Counted from the stretch's first letter, positions 1 through 10,240 are shown. The stretch: 64,000 nucleotides of DNA from Pseudomonas synxantha BG33R (GCF_000263715.2 NZ_CM001514.1:1040936-1104935); one strand, 5' to 3'. Program-made: numbers and translations. Notes: generated from the sequence alone by a model not told the origin.

Positions 1-1218
1 GCCGCGGCCAAGGTCAACGTCGACCTCAAGCAGATCAGCGAAGGGCAGGGCAAGGCCATTGTCGACGCCGCCCAAGGCTTGCTCGAAGGCGACTACATGC
101 AGCACTTCCCGGTGGATATCTTCCAGACCGGTTCCGGCACCAGCTCCAACATGAACGCCAATGAAGTGATTGCGACCCTTGCCAGCCGTTTGCTTGGCGA
201 GGTGGTCAACCCTAACGATCACGTCAACTGCGGCCAAAGCAGCAACGACATTATCCCCACCACCATTCACGTCAGCGCCGCCTTGGTACTGCATGAGCAA
301 ACGCTGCCAGCCCTGCTGCACCTGGTGCAGGTGATCGAGCAGAAGGCCGAAGAGGTGCATCCGTTCATCAAGACCGGCCGTACCCACTTGATGGACGCCA
401 TGCCGGTGCGCATGAGCCAGGTGCTCCATGGCTGGGCGCAGCAGCTCAAGGCCAATATCGGGCACTTGCAGGACCTGCTTCCGGCCTTGCAGGCACTGGC
501 CCAGGGCGGCACAGCGGTGGGCACCGGGATCAACGCGCATCCTGAATTTGCCGGGCGTTTCAGCCAGCAACTGAGCCATTTGACCGGGGTGAAGTTCACG
601 CCCGGCAAGGACCTCTTTGCATTGATTGGCTCCCAGGACACTGCCGTCGCAGTCTCAGGCCAGTTGAAGGCCACGGCTGTATCGCTGATGAAGATTGCCA
701 ACGACCTGCGCTGGATGAACTCCGGCCCCTTGGCCGGCCTCGGTGAAATCGAGCTGGAGGGGTTGCAGCCGGGCTCGTCGATCATGCCCGGCAAGGTCAA
801 CCCTGTGATCCCGGAAGCTACGGCAATGGTGGCCGCGCAGATCATCGGCAATGACACCGTCATCACAGTTGCCGGTCAATCGGGCAACTTCGAGCTGAAC
901 GTGATGCTGCCGATCATCGCCCAGAACCTGCTCAGCAGCCTCGAGTTGCTGGCCAACTCCAGTCGTTTGCTGGCGGACAAGGCCATTGCCAGCTTCAAGG
1001 TCAACCAAGCCAAGCTCAAAGAAGCACTGTCGCGCAACCCGATCCTGGTCACCGCCCTTAACCCGATCATTGGTTACCAGAAGGCCGCTGAAATTGCCAA
1101 GAAGGCTTACCAGCAAGGCCGCCCGGTCATCGAGGTCGCCCTTGAGCACACCGACCTGCCGCGCAGCCAACTGGAAGTCCTGCTGGACCCGGAAAAGCTC
1201 ACGGCTGGCGGCGTGTAA
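1..1218 (+). CDS. fumC: Class II fumarate hydratase, 5'-truncated by window edge
   Basis: Interconverts fumarate and malate in the TCA cycle. The reading frame is open from base 1 and the first residues already match the family, so the start codon lies upstream. The class II signature GSSIMPGKVNP is encoded near 775-807, and the QTGSGTSSNMN substrate-binding stretch near 124-156. This is the oxygen-stable, iron-free fumarase. In Pseudomonas this copy sits in a fagA-fumC-orfX-sodA operon known to be Fur-controlled and induced by iron starvation; the order fumC-orfX-sodA is seen here, but fagA and any Fur box would lie outside the window. Confidence 0.97.
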   Translation, partial: AAAKVNVDLKQISEGQGKAIVDAAQGLLEGDYMQHFPVDIFQTGSGTSSNMNANEVIATLASRLLGEVVNPNDHVNCGQSSNDIIPTTIHVSAALVLHEQTLPALLHLVQVIEQKAEEVHPFIKTGRTHLMDAMPVRMSQVLHGWAQQLKANIGHLQDLLPALQALAQGGTAVGTGINAHPEFAGRFSQQLSHLTGVKFTPGKDLFALIGSQDTAVAVSGQLKATAVSLMKIANDLRWMNSGPLAGLGEIELEGLQPGSSIMPGKVNPVIPEATAMVAAQIIGNDTVITVAGQSGNFELNVMLPIIAQNLLSSLELLANSSRLLADKAIASFKVNQAKLKEALSRNPILVTALNPIIGYQKAAEIAKKAYQQGRPVIEVALEHTDLPRSQLEVLLDPEKLTAGGV

Positions 1219-1245
1219 TTAACCACCCTGCTTTGGAGGCTCACC

Positions 1246-1674
1246 ATGGAGCACTGGAAACGTACGATCGAACGGGCCAATCGCTGCTTTATGGCGGGCG
1301 AGCTGGTGGATGCTCGCGAGGCTTATCTGCAAGCCCTGGCCCTGGCCCAAGTGTTGTTCGAACGCTGGGCGGATGCCGACGAAGCAGTGGCGGCTTGTGT
1401 CATTTCCCATCACAACCTGGCGGACCTGCACTTGCGCCTGAATCAACCTGAGGAAAGCGCGGAATACCTCTGCGCCATTCACCAGCGATTGTTGCAGACC
1501 ATGCAGGACCCGCGCCTTAACCCGCAGTTGCGCGAGGCGGCGTTGCGCCAGAGCAGCAAGACCTACGTCGAGCTGTTGAATTTCATCAGCGATCACGGCG
1601 AGTACCCCCGCACCCACCGGTTGCTGGGCGATGCTGCGCCGCAGTCGACCTCGTCTCACTATGGAGCACATTGA
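1246..1674 (+). CDS. Conserved helical protein of the fumC-sodA operon (orfX)
   Basis: A 142-residue protein of unknown function, corresponding by position to PA4469 (orfX) between fumC and sodA. It is predicted almost wholly helical, with TPR-like spacing ([28 protein letters not shown]), so a helical-repeat adaptor is likely. No signal peptide or catalytic motif is visible. A strong GGAGG lies 6 nt before the ATG. The stop is 1 nt before the sodA start, so the two are translationally linked. The name orfX is from the P. aeruginosa literature; the function is not established. Confidence 0.85.
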   Translation: MEHWKRTIERANRCFMAGELVDAREAYLQALALAQVLFERWADADEAVAACVISHHNLADLHLRLNQPEESAEYLCAIHQRLLQTMQDPRLNPQLREAALRQSSKTYVELLNFISDHGEYPRTHRLLGDAAPQSTSSHYGAH

Positions 1675-1675
1675 T

Positions 1676-2287
1676 ATGACTTACACCCTGCCGGCCCTGC
1701 CTTACGCCTATGACGCCCTTGAGCCGCATATCGACGCGCAAACCATGGAGATTCACTACACCAAGCATCACCAGACTTACATCAATAATCTGAATGCTGC
1801 CGTGGAGGGCACGGAATTCGCTGGTTGGCCGGTGGAGAAGCTGGTGTCCAGCGTGCAGAAACTACCGGAGAAGTTACGCGTTGCCGTGGTCAATCAAGGA
1901 GGCGGCCATGCAAACCATTCGTTGTTCTGGGCGGTCATGTCACCTACAGGGGGTGGTAAACCCGAAGGCGCGCTGGGCAAGGCTATCGATGAGCAATTGG
2001 GCGGTTTTGACAGTTTCAAGGAGGCATTCACCAAGGCTGCGCTGACCCGCTTCGGCAGTGGCTGGGCCTGGTTGAGCGTCACCCCGCAAAACACACTGGT
2101 CGTGGAAAGCAGCGGCAACCAGGACAGCCCGCTGATGAGTGGCAACACGCCAATCCTCGGTCTGGACGTCTGGGAACATGCCTACTATTTGCGTTACCAG
2201 AACCGTCGCCCTGAATACATCAATGCGTTCTACAGCGTAATTAACTGGCCGGAAGTTGCTGCCCGCTACCAGGCCGCCTTGGCCTGA
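1676..2287 (+). CDS. sodA: Superoxide dismutase, manganese type
   Basis: Dismutates superoxide to peroxide and oxygen in the cytoplasm. The 203-residue protein has the metal ligands in place: H27, the His of HANHSLFW, and the Asp and His of DVWEHAYY. The stretch NQDSPL supplies the glutamine typical of the Mn form rather than the Fe form. An upstream in-frame ATG at 1631 lies inside orfX and would add 15 unrelated residues; the ATG at 1676 begins the usual [10 protein letters not shown]. Placement behind fumC and orfX fits an iron-starvation operon in which an iron-free fumarase and a Mn-SOD replace iron enzymes. Confidence 0.97.
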   Translation: MTYTLPALPYAYDALEPHIDAQTMEIHYTKHHQTYINNLNAAVEGTEFAGWPVEKLVSSVQKLPEKLRVAVVNQGGGHANHSLFWAVMSPTGGGKPEGALGKAIDEQLGGFDSFKEAFTKAALTRFGSGWAWLSVTPQNTLVVESSGNQDSPLMSGNTPILGLDVWEHAYYLRYQNRRPEYINAFYSVINWPEVAARYQAALA

Positions 2288-2319
2288 CATTCACTCTAAA
2301 ACAAGATCTAAGGGCGATT

Positions 2320-3213
2320 ATGGGCACTGAAACACTGGCGATCAGCAGCGTGCGAATGTTCCGTTATGCGTTCGGTTCACTGCTGTTATTGGCAGGGACT
2401 GCATTGCTGGTGGCCCATGGGCTGGCCTGGTTGGACCTTGAGCCGCGTATCCTGCGCGCGTTGCAGGGCGGCGCGATTTGCGCGCTCGGTACGGCGCTGG
2501 GCGCGGTGCCGGTCCTGGTGATTCGGCGGATGCCGGTAGCGTTGAGCGATACCTTGCTGGGCTTCGGTGCAGGTGTGATGCTCGCAGCGACCGCTTTTTC
2601 CCTGGTCGTGCCGGGTATCGCAGCGGCTGAAGGCCTGGGGCTTTCGCCGTGGGGGGCGGGTGGGCTGATCAGCTTCGGCATCATGCTGGGCGCATTCGGG
2701 TTGTATCTGGTGGATCGCAAGGTCTCCGGCGCCAGCCCGGAGATGCTGGTGGGGACGCCGGATAAGCCGGTGATCCCGCCGCGCATCTGGCTGTTTGTGT
2801 TCGCCATCATTGCGCACAACATTCCCGAGGGCATGGCAGTGGGCGTCTCCGCGGGAGGAGGGATGGCGGATGCTGACAGTCTCGCCATGGGCATTGCCTT
2901 GCAGGATGTACCCGAGGGCTTGGTGATCGCGCTGGTATTGGCTGGGGCGGGGATGTCGCGGATCAAGGCGTTCCTGATCGGCGCCGCATCAGGATTGGTT
3001 GAACCGGTATTTGCGGTGCTCTGCGCCTGGCTGGTGAGCCTGGCCGAGGTGTTGCTTCCCTTGGGGTTGGCGCTGGCCGCCGGTGCGATGTTGTTGGTAG
3101 TGACCCATGAAGTGATCCCCGAATCGCGTCGCAACGGTCACGAAAAGCTCGCCAGCCTGGGGTTGTGTATCGGGTTTTGCCTGATGATGGTGATGGATAC
3201 GGCGTTGGGCTGA
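2320..3213 (+). CDS. ZIP-family divalent metal transporter
   Basis: A 297-residue polytopic inner-membrane protein with about eight hydrophobic segments. The ZIP metal-binding motifs are present as HNIPEGMAVGV and QDVPEGLVIAL in the central helices, and a VTHEVIPES motif lies near the C-terminus. The family imports zinc, iron or manganese. It starts 32 nt after sodA with AGGG 6 nt upstream, so it may belong to the same iron-stress transcript. Its P. aeruginosa counterpart also follows sodM. Substrate cannot be told from sequence; manganese or zinc supply for SodA is an inference. Confidence 0.88.
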   Translation: MGTETLAISSVRMFRYAFGSLLLLAGTALLVAHGLAWLDLEPRILRALQGGAICALGTALGAVPVLVIRRMPVALSDTLLGFGAGVMLAATAFSLVVPGIAAAEGLGLSPWGAGGLISFGIMLGAFGLYLVDRKVSGASPEMLVGTPDKPVIPPRIWLFVFAIIAHNIPEGMAVGVSAGGGMADADSLAMGIALQDVPEGLVIALVLAGAGMSRIKAFLIGAASGLVEPVFAVLCAWLVSLAEVLLPLGLALAAGAMLLVVTHEVIPESRRNGHEKLASLGLCIGFCLMMVMDTALG

Positions 3214-3234
3214 AGCCAGCTCTCGCATCGGCGG

Positions 3235-3507
3235 TTATTCGCCTTCATCGAACTTGTTGTTGATCAGCCCAACCAAAGCGTCCATCGCTTCCTGCTCTTG
3301 CTCGCCTTCAGTGCGCAGATGAATCGTGGTGCCCTTGCCAGCTGCCAGCATCATCATCGCCATGATGCTCTTGCCATCGACCATGGACTCCGGGGTGCGC
3401 CCGGCGCGGATCTGGCAGGGAAACTTTCCAGCCACGCCGACGAACTTTGCCGACGCCCGGGCGTGCAGGCCCAGCTTGTTGATGATTTCAATTTCCAGAG
3501 CGGGCAT
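3235..3507 (-). CDS. ptsO: Nitrogen-PTS phosphocarrier protein NPr
   Basis: A 90-residue HPr-like protein that passes phosphate from PtsP (EI-Ntr) to PtsN. The phosphorylated histidine is H15 in the motif GLHARAS, and the second HPr signature region is seen as SMVDGKSIMAMMML. I take the start at MPALEIEI; the open frame upstream overlaps rapZ and is not conserved-looking. It is the last gene of the rpoN-hpf-ptsN-rapZ-ptsO series, 16 nt after rapZ, and converges on the ZIP gene with only 21 nt between them and no clear terminator. Confidence 0.95.
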   Translation of the reverse strand: MPALEIEIINKLGLHARASAKFVGVAGKFPCQIRAGRTPESMVDGKSIMAMMMLAAGKGTTIHLRTEGEQEQEAMDALVGLINNKFDEGE

Positions 3508-3523
3508 CGCGCAGGTGTTCCTT

Positions 3524-4381
3524 TCAGCTAAGGTCGCGGTGGCGAACCTGTACATTCTTGAGGGTTTGTTGCAGCACCTGGCCTAGCCGCTCAGTCAGGT
3601 AAACCGAGCGGTGATGGCCACCCGTGCAGCCAATGGCAATGGTGACATACGCCCGATTGCTCGCGGCAAAACGCGGCAACCATTTAAGCAGGTAGCTGGA
3701 GATGTCCTGGAACATCTCTTCCACATCTGGCTGCGCGGCGAGGTAGTCGGCGACGGGCTGATCCAGCCCCGACTGATCGCGCAATTCCGGCTTCCAGTAA
3801 GGGTTGGGCAGGCAGCGCACATCGAACACCAGGTCGGCATCGACCGGCATGCCACGCTTGAAGCCAAACGACTCGACCAGGAACGCCGTGCCCGGCTCGG
3901 GCTGATTCAGCAGGCGCAACTTGATCGCGTCACGCAACTGGTACAGGTTCAGGCTGGTGGTGTTGATCTTCAGGTCGGCCAGATCAATGATCGGCCCCAG
4001 CAGTTTGGTCTCGTCTTCAATGGCTTCGGCCAGGGAGCGGTTGGCGCTGCTGAGTGGGTGGCGTCGACGGGTTTCGGAGAAACGCTTGAGCAGGGTTTCT
4101 TCATCGGCATCCAGGTACAGCACATCGCAATGAATGTGCTTGGCGCGCACTTCTTCCAGCAGTTCCGGGAATCGCGAGAGGTGGCTGGGCAGGTTGCGGG
4201 CGTCGATAGACACAGCGACCAGCGGCTGCGCCAGCTCGGTGTGGATAAGGGCGCGCTCCGCCAGCTCCGGCAGCAGGCCGGCCGGCAGGTTGTCGATACA
4301 ATAGAAACCGTTGTCCTCAAGCACATTGAGGGCGGTGCTTTTACCTGAGCCGGAGCGGCCGCTGACGATGATCAAACGCAT
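3524..4381 (-). CDS. rapZ: RNase adapter protein RapZ (P-loop NTPase)
   Basis: A 285-residue P-loop protein. The Walker A motif GRSGSGKS is at residues 8-15 and the conserved C-terminal block has [11 protein letters not shown]. In E. coli RapZ guides RNase E to the sRNA GlmZ and so controls glucosamine-6-phosphate synthase, which links it to cell-wall precursor supply. Pseudomonas is not known to me to have GlmY/GlmZ, so the target here may differ. Only 2 nt separate it from ptsN. Confidence 0.95.
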   Translation of the reverse strand: MRLIIVSGRSGSGKSTALNVLEDNGFYCIDNLPAGLLPELAERALIHTELAQPLVAVSIDARNLPSHLSRFPELLEEVRAKHIHCDVLYLDADEETLLKRFSETRRRHPLSSANRSLAEAIEDETKLLGPIIDLADLKINTTSLNLYQLRDAIKLRLLNQPEPGTAFLVESFGFKRGMPVDADLVFDVRCLPNPYWKPELRDQSGLDQPVADYLAAQPDVEEMFQDISSYLLKWLPRFAASNRAYVTIAIGCTGGHHRSVYLTERLGQVLQQTLKNVQVRHRDLS

Positions 4382-4383
4382 GA

Positions 4384-4848
4384 TTACTGCCCGTTTTGTT
4401 CATCCAGGACGACCTGATACAGCGCCTCGTTGCTTTTGGCACTGCGCAACTTGTCACGTACTTCCTTGCGGTCGAGCATACTGGCTATCTGCCGGAGCAG
4501 TTCCAGATGCGCATCTGTGGCGGCTTGCGGGACCAGCAGCACGAATAGCAGGTCAACCGGAGCACCGTCGATGGCGTCGAAGTCGATGGGTTTTTCCAGG
4601 TGCAGCAAGGCGCTGACCGGGGTCTCGCAGCCTTCGAGACGGCAGTGAGGAATAGCGATGCCGTTGCCAAAACCGGTGGAGCCGAGTTTTTCACGGGCAA
4701 TCAGAGCCTCGAAAACATCTTGCATCTCCAGCTCAGGCACTTGGCTGCTGATCAGGTTGGCAATTTGTTCCAGGGCGCGCTTTTTACTGCCGCCCGGCAC
4801 GTTCACAAGGGAACGGCCGGGGGTCAGGATGGTTTGAAGTTGGATCAT
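4384..4848 (-). CDS. ptsN: Nitrogen-PTS EIIA component PtsN
   Basis: A 154-residue EIIA-Ntr protein, the terminal phosphate acceptor of the regulatory nitrogen PTS. The phosphorylated histidine is H68 in [10 protein letters not shown]. In pseudomonads PtsN modulates carbon and nitrogen balance, potassium handling and polyhydroxyalkanoate metabolism rather than sugar transport. It follows hpf by 9 nt and precedes rapZ by 2 nt, so it is co-transcribed in the rpoN cluster. Confidence 0.96.
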   Translation of the reverse strand: MIQLQTILTPGRSLVNVPGGSKKRALEQIANLISSQVPELEMQDVFEALIAREKLGSTGFGNGIAIPHCRLEGCETPVSALLHLEKPIDFDAIDGAPVDLLFVLLVPQAATDAHLELLRQIASMLDRKEVRDKLRSAKSNEALYQVVLDEQNGQ

Positions 4849-4857
4849 GGGGGAGGG

Positions 4858-5163
4858 TTAACGACCTGTACCTTGCATCAGGTGCAGATTCTTTTCCTTA
4901 TGCTTTATGAGTTGGCGGTCGAGCTTGTCGTAGAGCGAGTCAATCGCCGCGTACATGTCTTCATGTTCTGCATTGGCAACGAGCTTGGCATTCGGTACGT
5001 GCAGGGTGGCCTCGATTTTCTGCTTGAGCTTATCGACCTCCATGATGACCTGCACGTTGGTGATCTTGTCAAAATGCCCCGCAAGCTTGTTCAGCTTGCT
5101 CTCGGTGTATTCACGCAGGGGCTTGGTGACTTCCAGCTGGTGTCCACTGATGTTGACTTGCAT
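4858..5163 (-). CDS. hpf: Ribosome hibernation-promoting factor, short form
   Basis: A 101-residue HPF/YfiA-type protein that binds the 30S decoding centre and inactivates ribosomes as dimers in stationary phase. The fold-typical sequences MQVNISGHQLEVT at the N-terminus and DMYAAIDSLYDKLDRQ near the C-terminus are present. There is no long C-terminal dimerisation domain, so it is the short form that normally works with Rmf. I use the ATG at 5163, 17 nt behind a GAAGGAG-type site, not the longer frame. It lies between rpoN and ptsN as in most proteobacteria. Confidence 0.95.
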   Translation of the reverse strand: MQVNISGHQLEVTKPLREYTESKLNKLAGHFDKITNVQVIMEVDKLKQKIEATLHVPNAKLVANAEHEDMYAAIDSLYDKLDRQLIKHKEKNLHLMQGTGR

Positions 5164-5238
5164 ACAGCTTCTCCTTCGTTGCCAGTGCATAAAGCGGTGG
5201 GCAGGAATACCCACCACTGGAACGCTGTGGCCCGCCCG

Positions 5239-6732
5239 TCACATCAACCGCTTACGCTCGCTGGAAGGCGCGATCCCAAGGGACTCGCGGTACTTGGCGA
5301 CGGTTCGACGGGCGACCTGAATGCCTTGTGCCTCCAGTAAACCAGCGATCTTGCTGTCACTCAACGGCTTTTTCTGATTTTCCGCGGCAACCAGTTTTTT
5401 GATGATCGCGCGGATCGCCGTGGACGAGCATTCGCCGCCTTCGGAGGTGCTGACGTGGCTGGAGAAAAAGTATTTCAGCTCATAAATACCACGGGGGGTA
5501 TGCATGAATTTTTGCGTGGTTACCCGGGAAATCGTCGATTCATGCATGCCTACCGCTTCGGCGATATCGTGCAGCACCAGAGGCTTCATGGCTTCGTCGC
5601 CGTATTCCAGGAAGCCGCGCTGGTGCTCGACGATCTGGGTGGCGACTTTCATCAGGGTTTCGTTGCGGCTTTGCAGGCTCTTGATGAACCACCGCGCTTC
5701 CTGCAACTGGTTGCGCATGAAGGTGTTGTCGGCGCTGGTATCGGCGCGGCGCACAAAGCCCGCGTATTGCGGGTTGACCCGCAGGCGCGGCACCGATTCC
5801 TGGTTCAACTCCACCAGCCAGCGCTCGTTGTCCTTGCGCACGATCACGTCGGGAACCACGTATTCGGCTTCGCTGGATTCAATCTGCGAACCGGGACGCG
5901 GGTTGAGGCTTTGCACCAGCTCGATGACCTGGCGCAAGTCGTCTTCCTTGAGCTTCATGCGGCGCATCAACTGGCTATAGTCGCGGCTACCCAGCAGATC
6001 GATGTAGTCGCTGACCAGGCGCTGGGCCTCGGCGAGCCATGGCGTCTTGGCAGGCAACTGGCGCAGTTGCAGCAGCAGGCACTCGCTGAGCGTGCGGGCG
6101 CCGATGCCGGCGGGCTCGAATTGCTGGATGCGGTGCAGGACGGCTTCGATTTCGTCCAGCTCGATGTCCAGTTCCGGGTCGAAGGCTTCGAGGATCTCGT
6201 CGAGGGTTTCGTCCAGGTAACCCTGGTTATTGATGCAATCGATGAGCGTAACTGCGATCAGGCGATCAGTGTCCGACATCGGCGCCAGGTTGAGTTGCCA
6301 CAGCAAGTGGCTCTGCAGGCTCTCGCCAGCCGAGGTGCGGGTGGTGAAGTCCCACTCGTCATCATCATTGCTCGGCAGGCTGCTGGCGCTGGTCTGGTAC
6401 ACGTCTTCCCATGCGGTATCCACGGGAAGCTCGTTGGGAATGCGTTCGTTCCATTCGCCTTCTTCCAGGTTGTCCACCGTAGGGGCGGTTTCCTGGTAGG
6501 AGGGTTCCTGCACGTCGGGATTGGGTTTTTGCTCGATGTTGTCGGCCAGTGGGTCGGCATTGTCGAAGTCGTCGCCTTCTTCCTGGCGTTCGAGCATCGG
6601 ATTGGACTCCAGGGCCTCCTGGATTTCCTGCTGCAGGTCCAGGGTCGACAATTGGAGCAGGCGGATGGCCTGTTGCAGCTGCGGTGTCATCGTCAGCTGC
6701 TGGCCCATTCTCAGGACTAGCGATGGTTTCAT
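5239..6732 (-). CDS. rpoN: RNA polymerase sigma-54 factor
   Basis: Sigma-54 of 497 residues, recognising -24/-12 promoters with AAA+ activators. Region I is glutamine-rich ([18 protein letters not shown] at the N-terminus), region II is acidic, and the RpoN box [10 protein letters not shown] lies at residues 474-483 near the C-terminal end. It heads the run rpoN-hpf-ptsN-rapZ-ptsO. The 182 bp between lptB and rpoN contain GC-rich inverted sequences and could hold a promoter. A long open frame on the opposite strand (5455-6720) is a shadow. Confidence 0.98.
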   Translation of the reverse strand: MKPSLVLRMGQQLTMTPQLQQAIRLLQLSTLDLQQEIQEALESNPMLERQEEGDDFDNADPLADNIEQKPNPDVQEPSYQETAPTVDNLEEGEWNERIPNELPVDTAWEDVYQTSASSLPSNDDDEWDFTTRTSAGESLQSHLLWQLNLAPMSDTDRLIAVTLIDCINNQGYLDETLDEILEAFDPELDIELDEIEAVLHRIQQFEPAGIGARTLSECLLLQLRQLPAKTPWLAEAQRLVSDYIDLLGSRDYSQLMRRMKLKEDDLRQVIELVQSLNPRPGSQIESSEAEYVVPDVIVRKDNERWLVELNQESVPRLRVNPQYAGFVRRADTSADNTFMRNQLQEARWFIKSLQSRNETLMKVATQIVEHQRGFLEYGDEAMKPLVLHDIAEAVGMHESTISRVTTQKFMHTPRGIYELKYFFSSHVSTSEGGECSSTAIRAIIKKLVAAENQKKPLSDSKIAGLLEAQGIQVARRTVAKYRESLGIAPSSERKRLM

Positions 6733-6914
6733 GGCAGGGGCTTAACACCTTATTCGCCGGCGCAATGCGCCATCCACGACAGGGCGCGTGAGCGCCAACA
6801 TAAGCAAATTATATGCCTGATATCAGGGCCTTTGCCTAGAGCGCGGTAACAATAAAAAACCAAGGTTTCTATTGACTCCTGCGCGCTCCGGCGAAAGGCG
6901 CGATACCACTCCGT

Positions 6915-7640
6915 CTACAGGCGGAACTCGTGACCCAGGTAAACTTCCTTGACCAGTTCATTGGCCAGGATGGTCTCGGCGTCGCCTTCAGCAATCAACT
7001 GACCATCGTTGACGATATAGGCGGTTTCACAGATATCCAGCGTCTCACGGACGTTGTGGTCGGTGATCAGCACGCCAATACCCTTGGCCTTGAGGTGGTG
7101 AATGATCTGCTTGATATCGCCGACCGAAATCGGGTCAACGCCGGCAAACGGCTCATCCAGCAGGATGAACTTCGGTGCGGTGGCCAGGGCGCGGGCGATT
7201 TCCACGCGGCGGCGCTCACCACCGGACAGGCTCATGCCGAGGTTGTCGCGAATATGGTTGATGTGGAACTCCTGCAACAGGCTTTCCAGCTCTTTGCGGC
7301 GGCCGTCGCGGTCGAGTTCCTTGCGGGTCTCGAGGATCGCCATGATGTTGTCGGCTACCGACAGTTTACGGAAGATCGACGCTTCCTGGGGAAGATAGCC
7401 GATACCGGCGCGTGCACGACCGTGCATGGGCTGGTGGCTGACGTCCAGGTCGTCGATCAATACGCGACCCTGATCCGCCTGGACCAGCCCGACGATCATA
7501 TAGAAGCAGGTGGTCTTGCCGGCACCGTTGGGGCCGAGCAAACCGACGATCTGGCCGCTGTCGATCGACAGGCTGACATCACGTACCACCTGGCGGCTTT
7601 TATAGGCCTTGGCCAGATGCTGGGCTTTCAGGGTTGCCAT
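6915..7640 (-). CDS. lptB: LPS export ABC transporter ATPase LptB
   Basis: The ATPase of the LptB2FG complex that extracts lipopolysaccharide from the inner membrane. The 241-residue protein has Walker A GPNGAGKT at 36-43, the signature LSGGERRR and Walker [14 protein letters not shown] followed by a switch His in LITDHNVRE. Its ATG overlaps the lptA stop by one base, giving translational coupling. Like other proteobacteria, lptF and lptG are not adjacent. Confidence 0.97.
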   Translation of the reverse strand: MATLKAQHLAKAYKSRQVVRDVSLSIDSGQIVGLLGPNGAGKTTCFYMIVGLVQADQGRVLIDDLDVSHQPMHGRARAGIGYLPQEASIFRKLSVADNIMAILETRKELDRDGRRKELESLLQEFHINHIRDNLGMSLSGGERRRVEIARALATAPKFILLDEPFAGVDPISVGDIKQIIHHLKAKGIGVLITDHNVRETLDICETAYIVNDGQLIAEGDAETILANELVKEVYLGHEFRL

Positions 7641-8173
7641 TACTCGGCCTTCTTCTTCGGCTGGATAACCATGTCGATACGTGGACGAGGTGCGGTGACC
7701 TTGTTGCCATTGGCGCGACCGGCCTGAGCGACCTGGGTCTTGGTGTTGTAGACGATTTTCTCGCCTTCAGTCGAATTGCCGTCGGCGCTGAGCACTTTGG
7801 CCTGGTCGATCAGGACGATGCGATTCTGCAGGGCATGATACTGAATGGTCTTGCCATAGCCCTTCATCGGGCCTGGATCTTCTGCCTTTTGCTTCTGTTC
7901 GAAGTAAGCCAGGTTGCCCACTGAGGTCACGACATCGATATCGCCGGCCTGGGTACGCGTCAAGGTCACCGTATTGCCGGTGATCTTCATCGAACCCTGG
8001 GTGATGATGACGCCGCCGGTGTAGGTGGCAACACCTTGCTTGTCATCGAGCTGCGCATCGTCAGCCGAGATGTGGATCGGTTGCTGGCTATCGTTCGGCA
8101 GAGCCCAGGCGCTCACGCTTCCCAGTGCTGCGCCCAGACCGAGCAAAATAGGGAGGGTTTTAACGAGCCTCAT
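7640..8173 (-). CDS. lptA: Periplasmic LPS bridge protein LptA (LptH)
   Basis: A 177-residue periplasmic protein of the OstA fold that polymerises into the bridge carrying LPS from LptC to LptD. The signal peptide runs to about A24 (AWA before LPND). The domain has the beta-jellyroll pattern seen in [25 protein letters not shown]. It overlaps lptC by 14 nt upstream and lptB by one base downstream. The Pseudomonas orthologue is often named lptH. Confidence 0.95.
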   Translation of the reverse strand: MRLVKTLPILLGLGAALGSVSAWALPNDSQQPIHISADDAQLDDKQGVATYTGGVIITQGSMKITGNTVTLTRTQAGDIDVVTSVGNLAYFEQKQKAEDPGPMKGYGKTIQYHALQNRIVLIDQAKVLSADGNSTEGEKIVYNTKTQVAQAGRANGNKVTAPRPRIDMVIQPKKKAE

Positions 8174-8732
8174 ACTGTCCTCTTACGTTCGATAGCAGGT
8201 GTATCCTGCTTTCTTTCAAATACGCTTTCATTCCCTTGCCAGTCGATACACCGCCAGCGCCGTCGATTCTAACGTCTTGCTCGGTCTGCGCATATTGCTT
8301 CTGTGGGAATACCGTCATGCGACTGCTGGTAATGATGGTGTCGCGGTTCTGCGCGTCTGTACGTGCGACGCGGACCGAGTCGATCAGTTCAACTTCGGTG
8401 CCGTCCGGGTTGACCTCGCCACGTTTGCTGGTGACATGCCACGGGAATTCGGTGCCGCGATACAGGTTCAGGTCCGGATTGGTCAGCAGGCTGACTTCAG
8501 AGGATTTCAAGTGCTCGACCTTGTCCGACGTCATTTCATACTGCACCTTGCCGTCTGGCAGGAACTGAATGCTGTAGGCGTTGGTGGCGTAATAGTCGAT
8601 AACACCTTCGTCAACCTGCGCAACAGGCTTGTCGAGAAAGCGCTCCGGGCTGATATTCCAGTAGCCCACCGCCAGGAACAGCGCGGCAATGACCCCGAAT
8701 AGCAGGAAGTTGCGAATCTTTTTGCTCAGCAT
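8160..8732 (-). CDS. lptC: LPS export protein LptC
   Basis: A bitopic inner-membrane protein of 190 residues that accepts LPS from LptB2FG and hands it to LptA. One transmembrane segment lies at about residues 9-25 (FLLFGVIAALFLAVGYW), followed by a periplasmic jellyroll domain. It is 8 nt downstream of kdsC and overlaps lptA. The position between kdsC and lptA is standard and supports the call even though LptC sequences diverge. Confidence 0.94.
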   Translation of the reverse strand: MLSKKIRNFLLFGVIAALFLAVGYWNISPERFLDKPVAQVDEGVIDYYATNAYSIQFLPDGKVQYEMTSDKVEHLKSSEVSLLTNPDLNLYRGTEFPWHVTSKRGEVNPDGTEVELIDSVRVARTDAQNRDTIITSSRMTVFPQKQYAQTEQDVRIDGAGGVSTGKGMKAYLKESRIHLLSNVRGQYEAR

Positions 8733-8740
8733 ATAACGCT

Positions 8741-9265
8741 CTATAGGTAGGCGGCGTGGGCCGCTTCAAGGCTGCCCTGGGCACGCAGGATCAACTCGCA
8801 GAACTCGCGGGCAGCACCTTCGCCGCCACGGGCGGTGGTGATGCCATGGGCGTGTTCGCGCACAAACGCCGCGGCATTCGCGACCGCCATGCCCAGGCCC
8901 ACCCGGCGAATCACCGGCAGGTCGGGCAGGTCGTCACCCAGATAGGCGACTTGTTCATAGCTTAGGTTGAGTTGGCCAAGAAGCTCGTCCAGCACCACCA
9001 GTTTATCCTCGCGGCCCTGATACAGGTGAGCAATTCCGAGGTTTTGTGCGCGGCGTTCCACAACCGGCGTCTTTCGACCACTGATAATCGCCGTTTGCAC
9101 GCCCGCTGCCATCAGCATCTTGATGCCCTGGCCATCGAGCGTATTGAATGTCTTGAATTCGCTGCCGTCTTCGAGAAAGTACAGGCGGCCGTCGGTCAGC
9201 ACGCCGTCAACGTCGAAAATCGCCAGCTTGATGTTTTTACCGCGTTGCAACAGATCGCTGGTCAT
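8741..9265 (-). CDS. kdsC: 3-deoxy-D-manno-octulosonate-8-phosphate phosphatase
   Basis: HAD-superfamily phosphatase of 174 residues that releases Kdo from Kdo-8-phosphate for lipid A inner-core synthesis. The nucleophile and acid aspartates are D18 and D20 in IFDVDGVLTDG, and the later HAD motif is in YLGDDLPDLPV. It has no cap domain and acts as a tetramer in the family. The stop lies directly against the preceding kdsD stop/start boundary (kdsD ends at 9266), so the two are a coupled pair in the Kdo pathway. Confidence 0.96.
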   Translation of the reverse strand: MTSDLLQRGKNIKLAIFDVDGVLTDGRLYFLEDGSEFKTFNTLDGQGIKMLMAAGVQTAIISGRKTPVVERRAQNLGIAHLYQGREDKLVVLDELLGQLNLSYEQVAYLGDDLPDLPVIRRVGLGMAVANAAAFVREHAHGITTARGGEGAAREFCELILRAQGSLEAAHAAYL

Positions 9266-10240
9266 TTACATCACTCCTGCGCGCAGCAAGTCGCCAAGGT
9301 TAAGGGCTCCGATCGGTCGATCATCGTTATCGACGACGATCAGCGCGCCGATCCGGTGGTCTTCCATGATTTTCAGCGCTTCAGCCGCGAGCATTTCAGC
9401 GCGGGCGGTCTTGCCGTGGGGTGTCATCACCGCGTCGATGGTGGCGGTGTGAATATCAATGGTGCGGTCCAGGGTGCGGCGCAGATCACCGTCGGTGAAT
9501 ATCCCGGCAAGGCGTCCGTCGGCCTCCAGGATTGCCGTCATGCCCAGGCCCTTGCGGGTCATTTCCATCAGCGCATCCCTGAGCAGGGTACCGCGTGGAA
9601 CGCTTGGCAGTTCGGCGCCCGAATGCATGACATTTTCAACTTTCAGCAGCAGGCGACGGCCGAGGGCACCACCTGGATGGGAAAATGCGAAGTCTTCTGC
9701 GGTAAACCCGCGGGCCTCCAGCAGCGCCACCGCCAGGGCATCGCCCATGACCAGTGCAGCGGTGGTGGAGGAGGTCGGCGCCAGGTTCAACGGGCAGGCC
9801 TCATGGGCCACGTGCACGTTGAGGTTGACGTCGGCGGCCTTGGCCAGGGTCGATTCCGGGTTGCCCGTGAGGCTGATCATCTGGATACCCAGGCGCTTGA
9901 TCAACGGCAACAGGGTCACGATTTCGTTGGTGGTGCCGGAATTGGACAGCGCCAGAATCACGTCATCCTTGGTGATCATGCCCATGTCGCCGTGGCTGGC
10001 TTCGGCCGGATGCACGAAAAAAGCGGTGGTCCCAGTGCTTGCCAGGGTGGCGGCGATCTTGTTGCCGATGTGGCCGGATTTACCCATGCCGACCACGACA
10101 ACGCGGCCCTTGCTGGCCAGGATCATCTCGCAGGCGCGCACGAAATCCGCGTTGATATGGGCCAGCAAGCCTTCTACGGCTTCAAGCTCTAGGCGGATGG
10201 TGCGTTGTGCGGATTGAACAAGTTCGCTGGATTGGCTCAT
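9266..10240 (-). CDS. kdsD: Arabinose-5-phosphate isomerase
   Basis: Converts ribulose-5-phosphate to arabinose-5-phosphate, the first step to Kdo. The 324-residue protein has an N-terminal SIS domain (GMGKSGHIGNKIAATLAS, with the EASHGD motif) and two C-terminal CBS domains ending in DDRPIGALNLGDLL. I start at MSQSSELVQ (10240); the longer frame adds 21 residues that are not family-like. The gene is divergent from mlaF across a 298-bp region that should hold both promoters. Confidence 0.96.
   Translation of the reverse strand: MSQSSELVQSAQRTIRLELEAVEGLLAHINADFVRACEMILASKGRVVVVGMGKSGHIGNKIAATLASTGTTAFFVHPAEASHGDMGMITKDDVILALSNSGTTNEIVTLLPLIKRLGIQMISLTGNPESTLAKAADVNLNVHVAHEACPLNLAPTSSTTAALVMGDALAVALLEARGFTAEDFAFSHPGGALGRRLLLKVENVMHSGAELPSVPRGTLLRDALMEMTRKGLGMTAILEADGRLAGIFTDGDLRRTLDRTIDIHTATIDAVMTPHGKTARAEMLAAEALKIMEDHRIGALIVVDNDDRPIGALNLGDLLRAGVM

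Noticed and set aside
5455..6720. Long open frame antisense to rpoN
   Set aside because: It mirrors rpoN codon structure in GC-rich DNA; rpoN is certain, and the antisense product has no recognisable domain.
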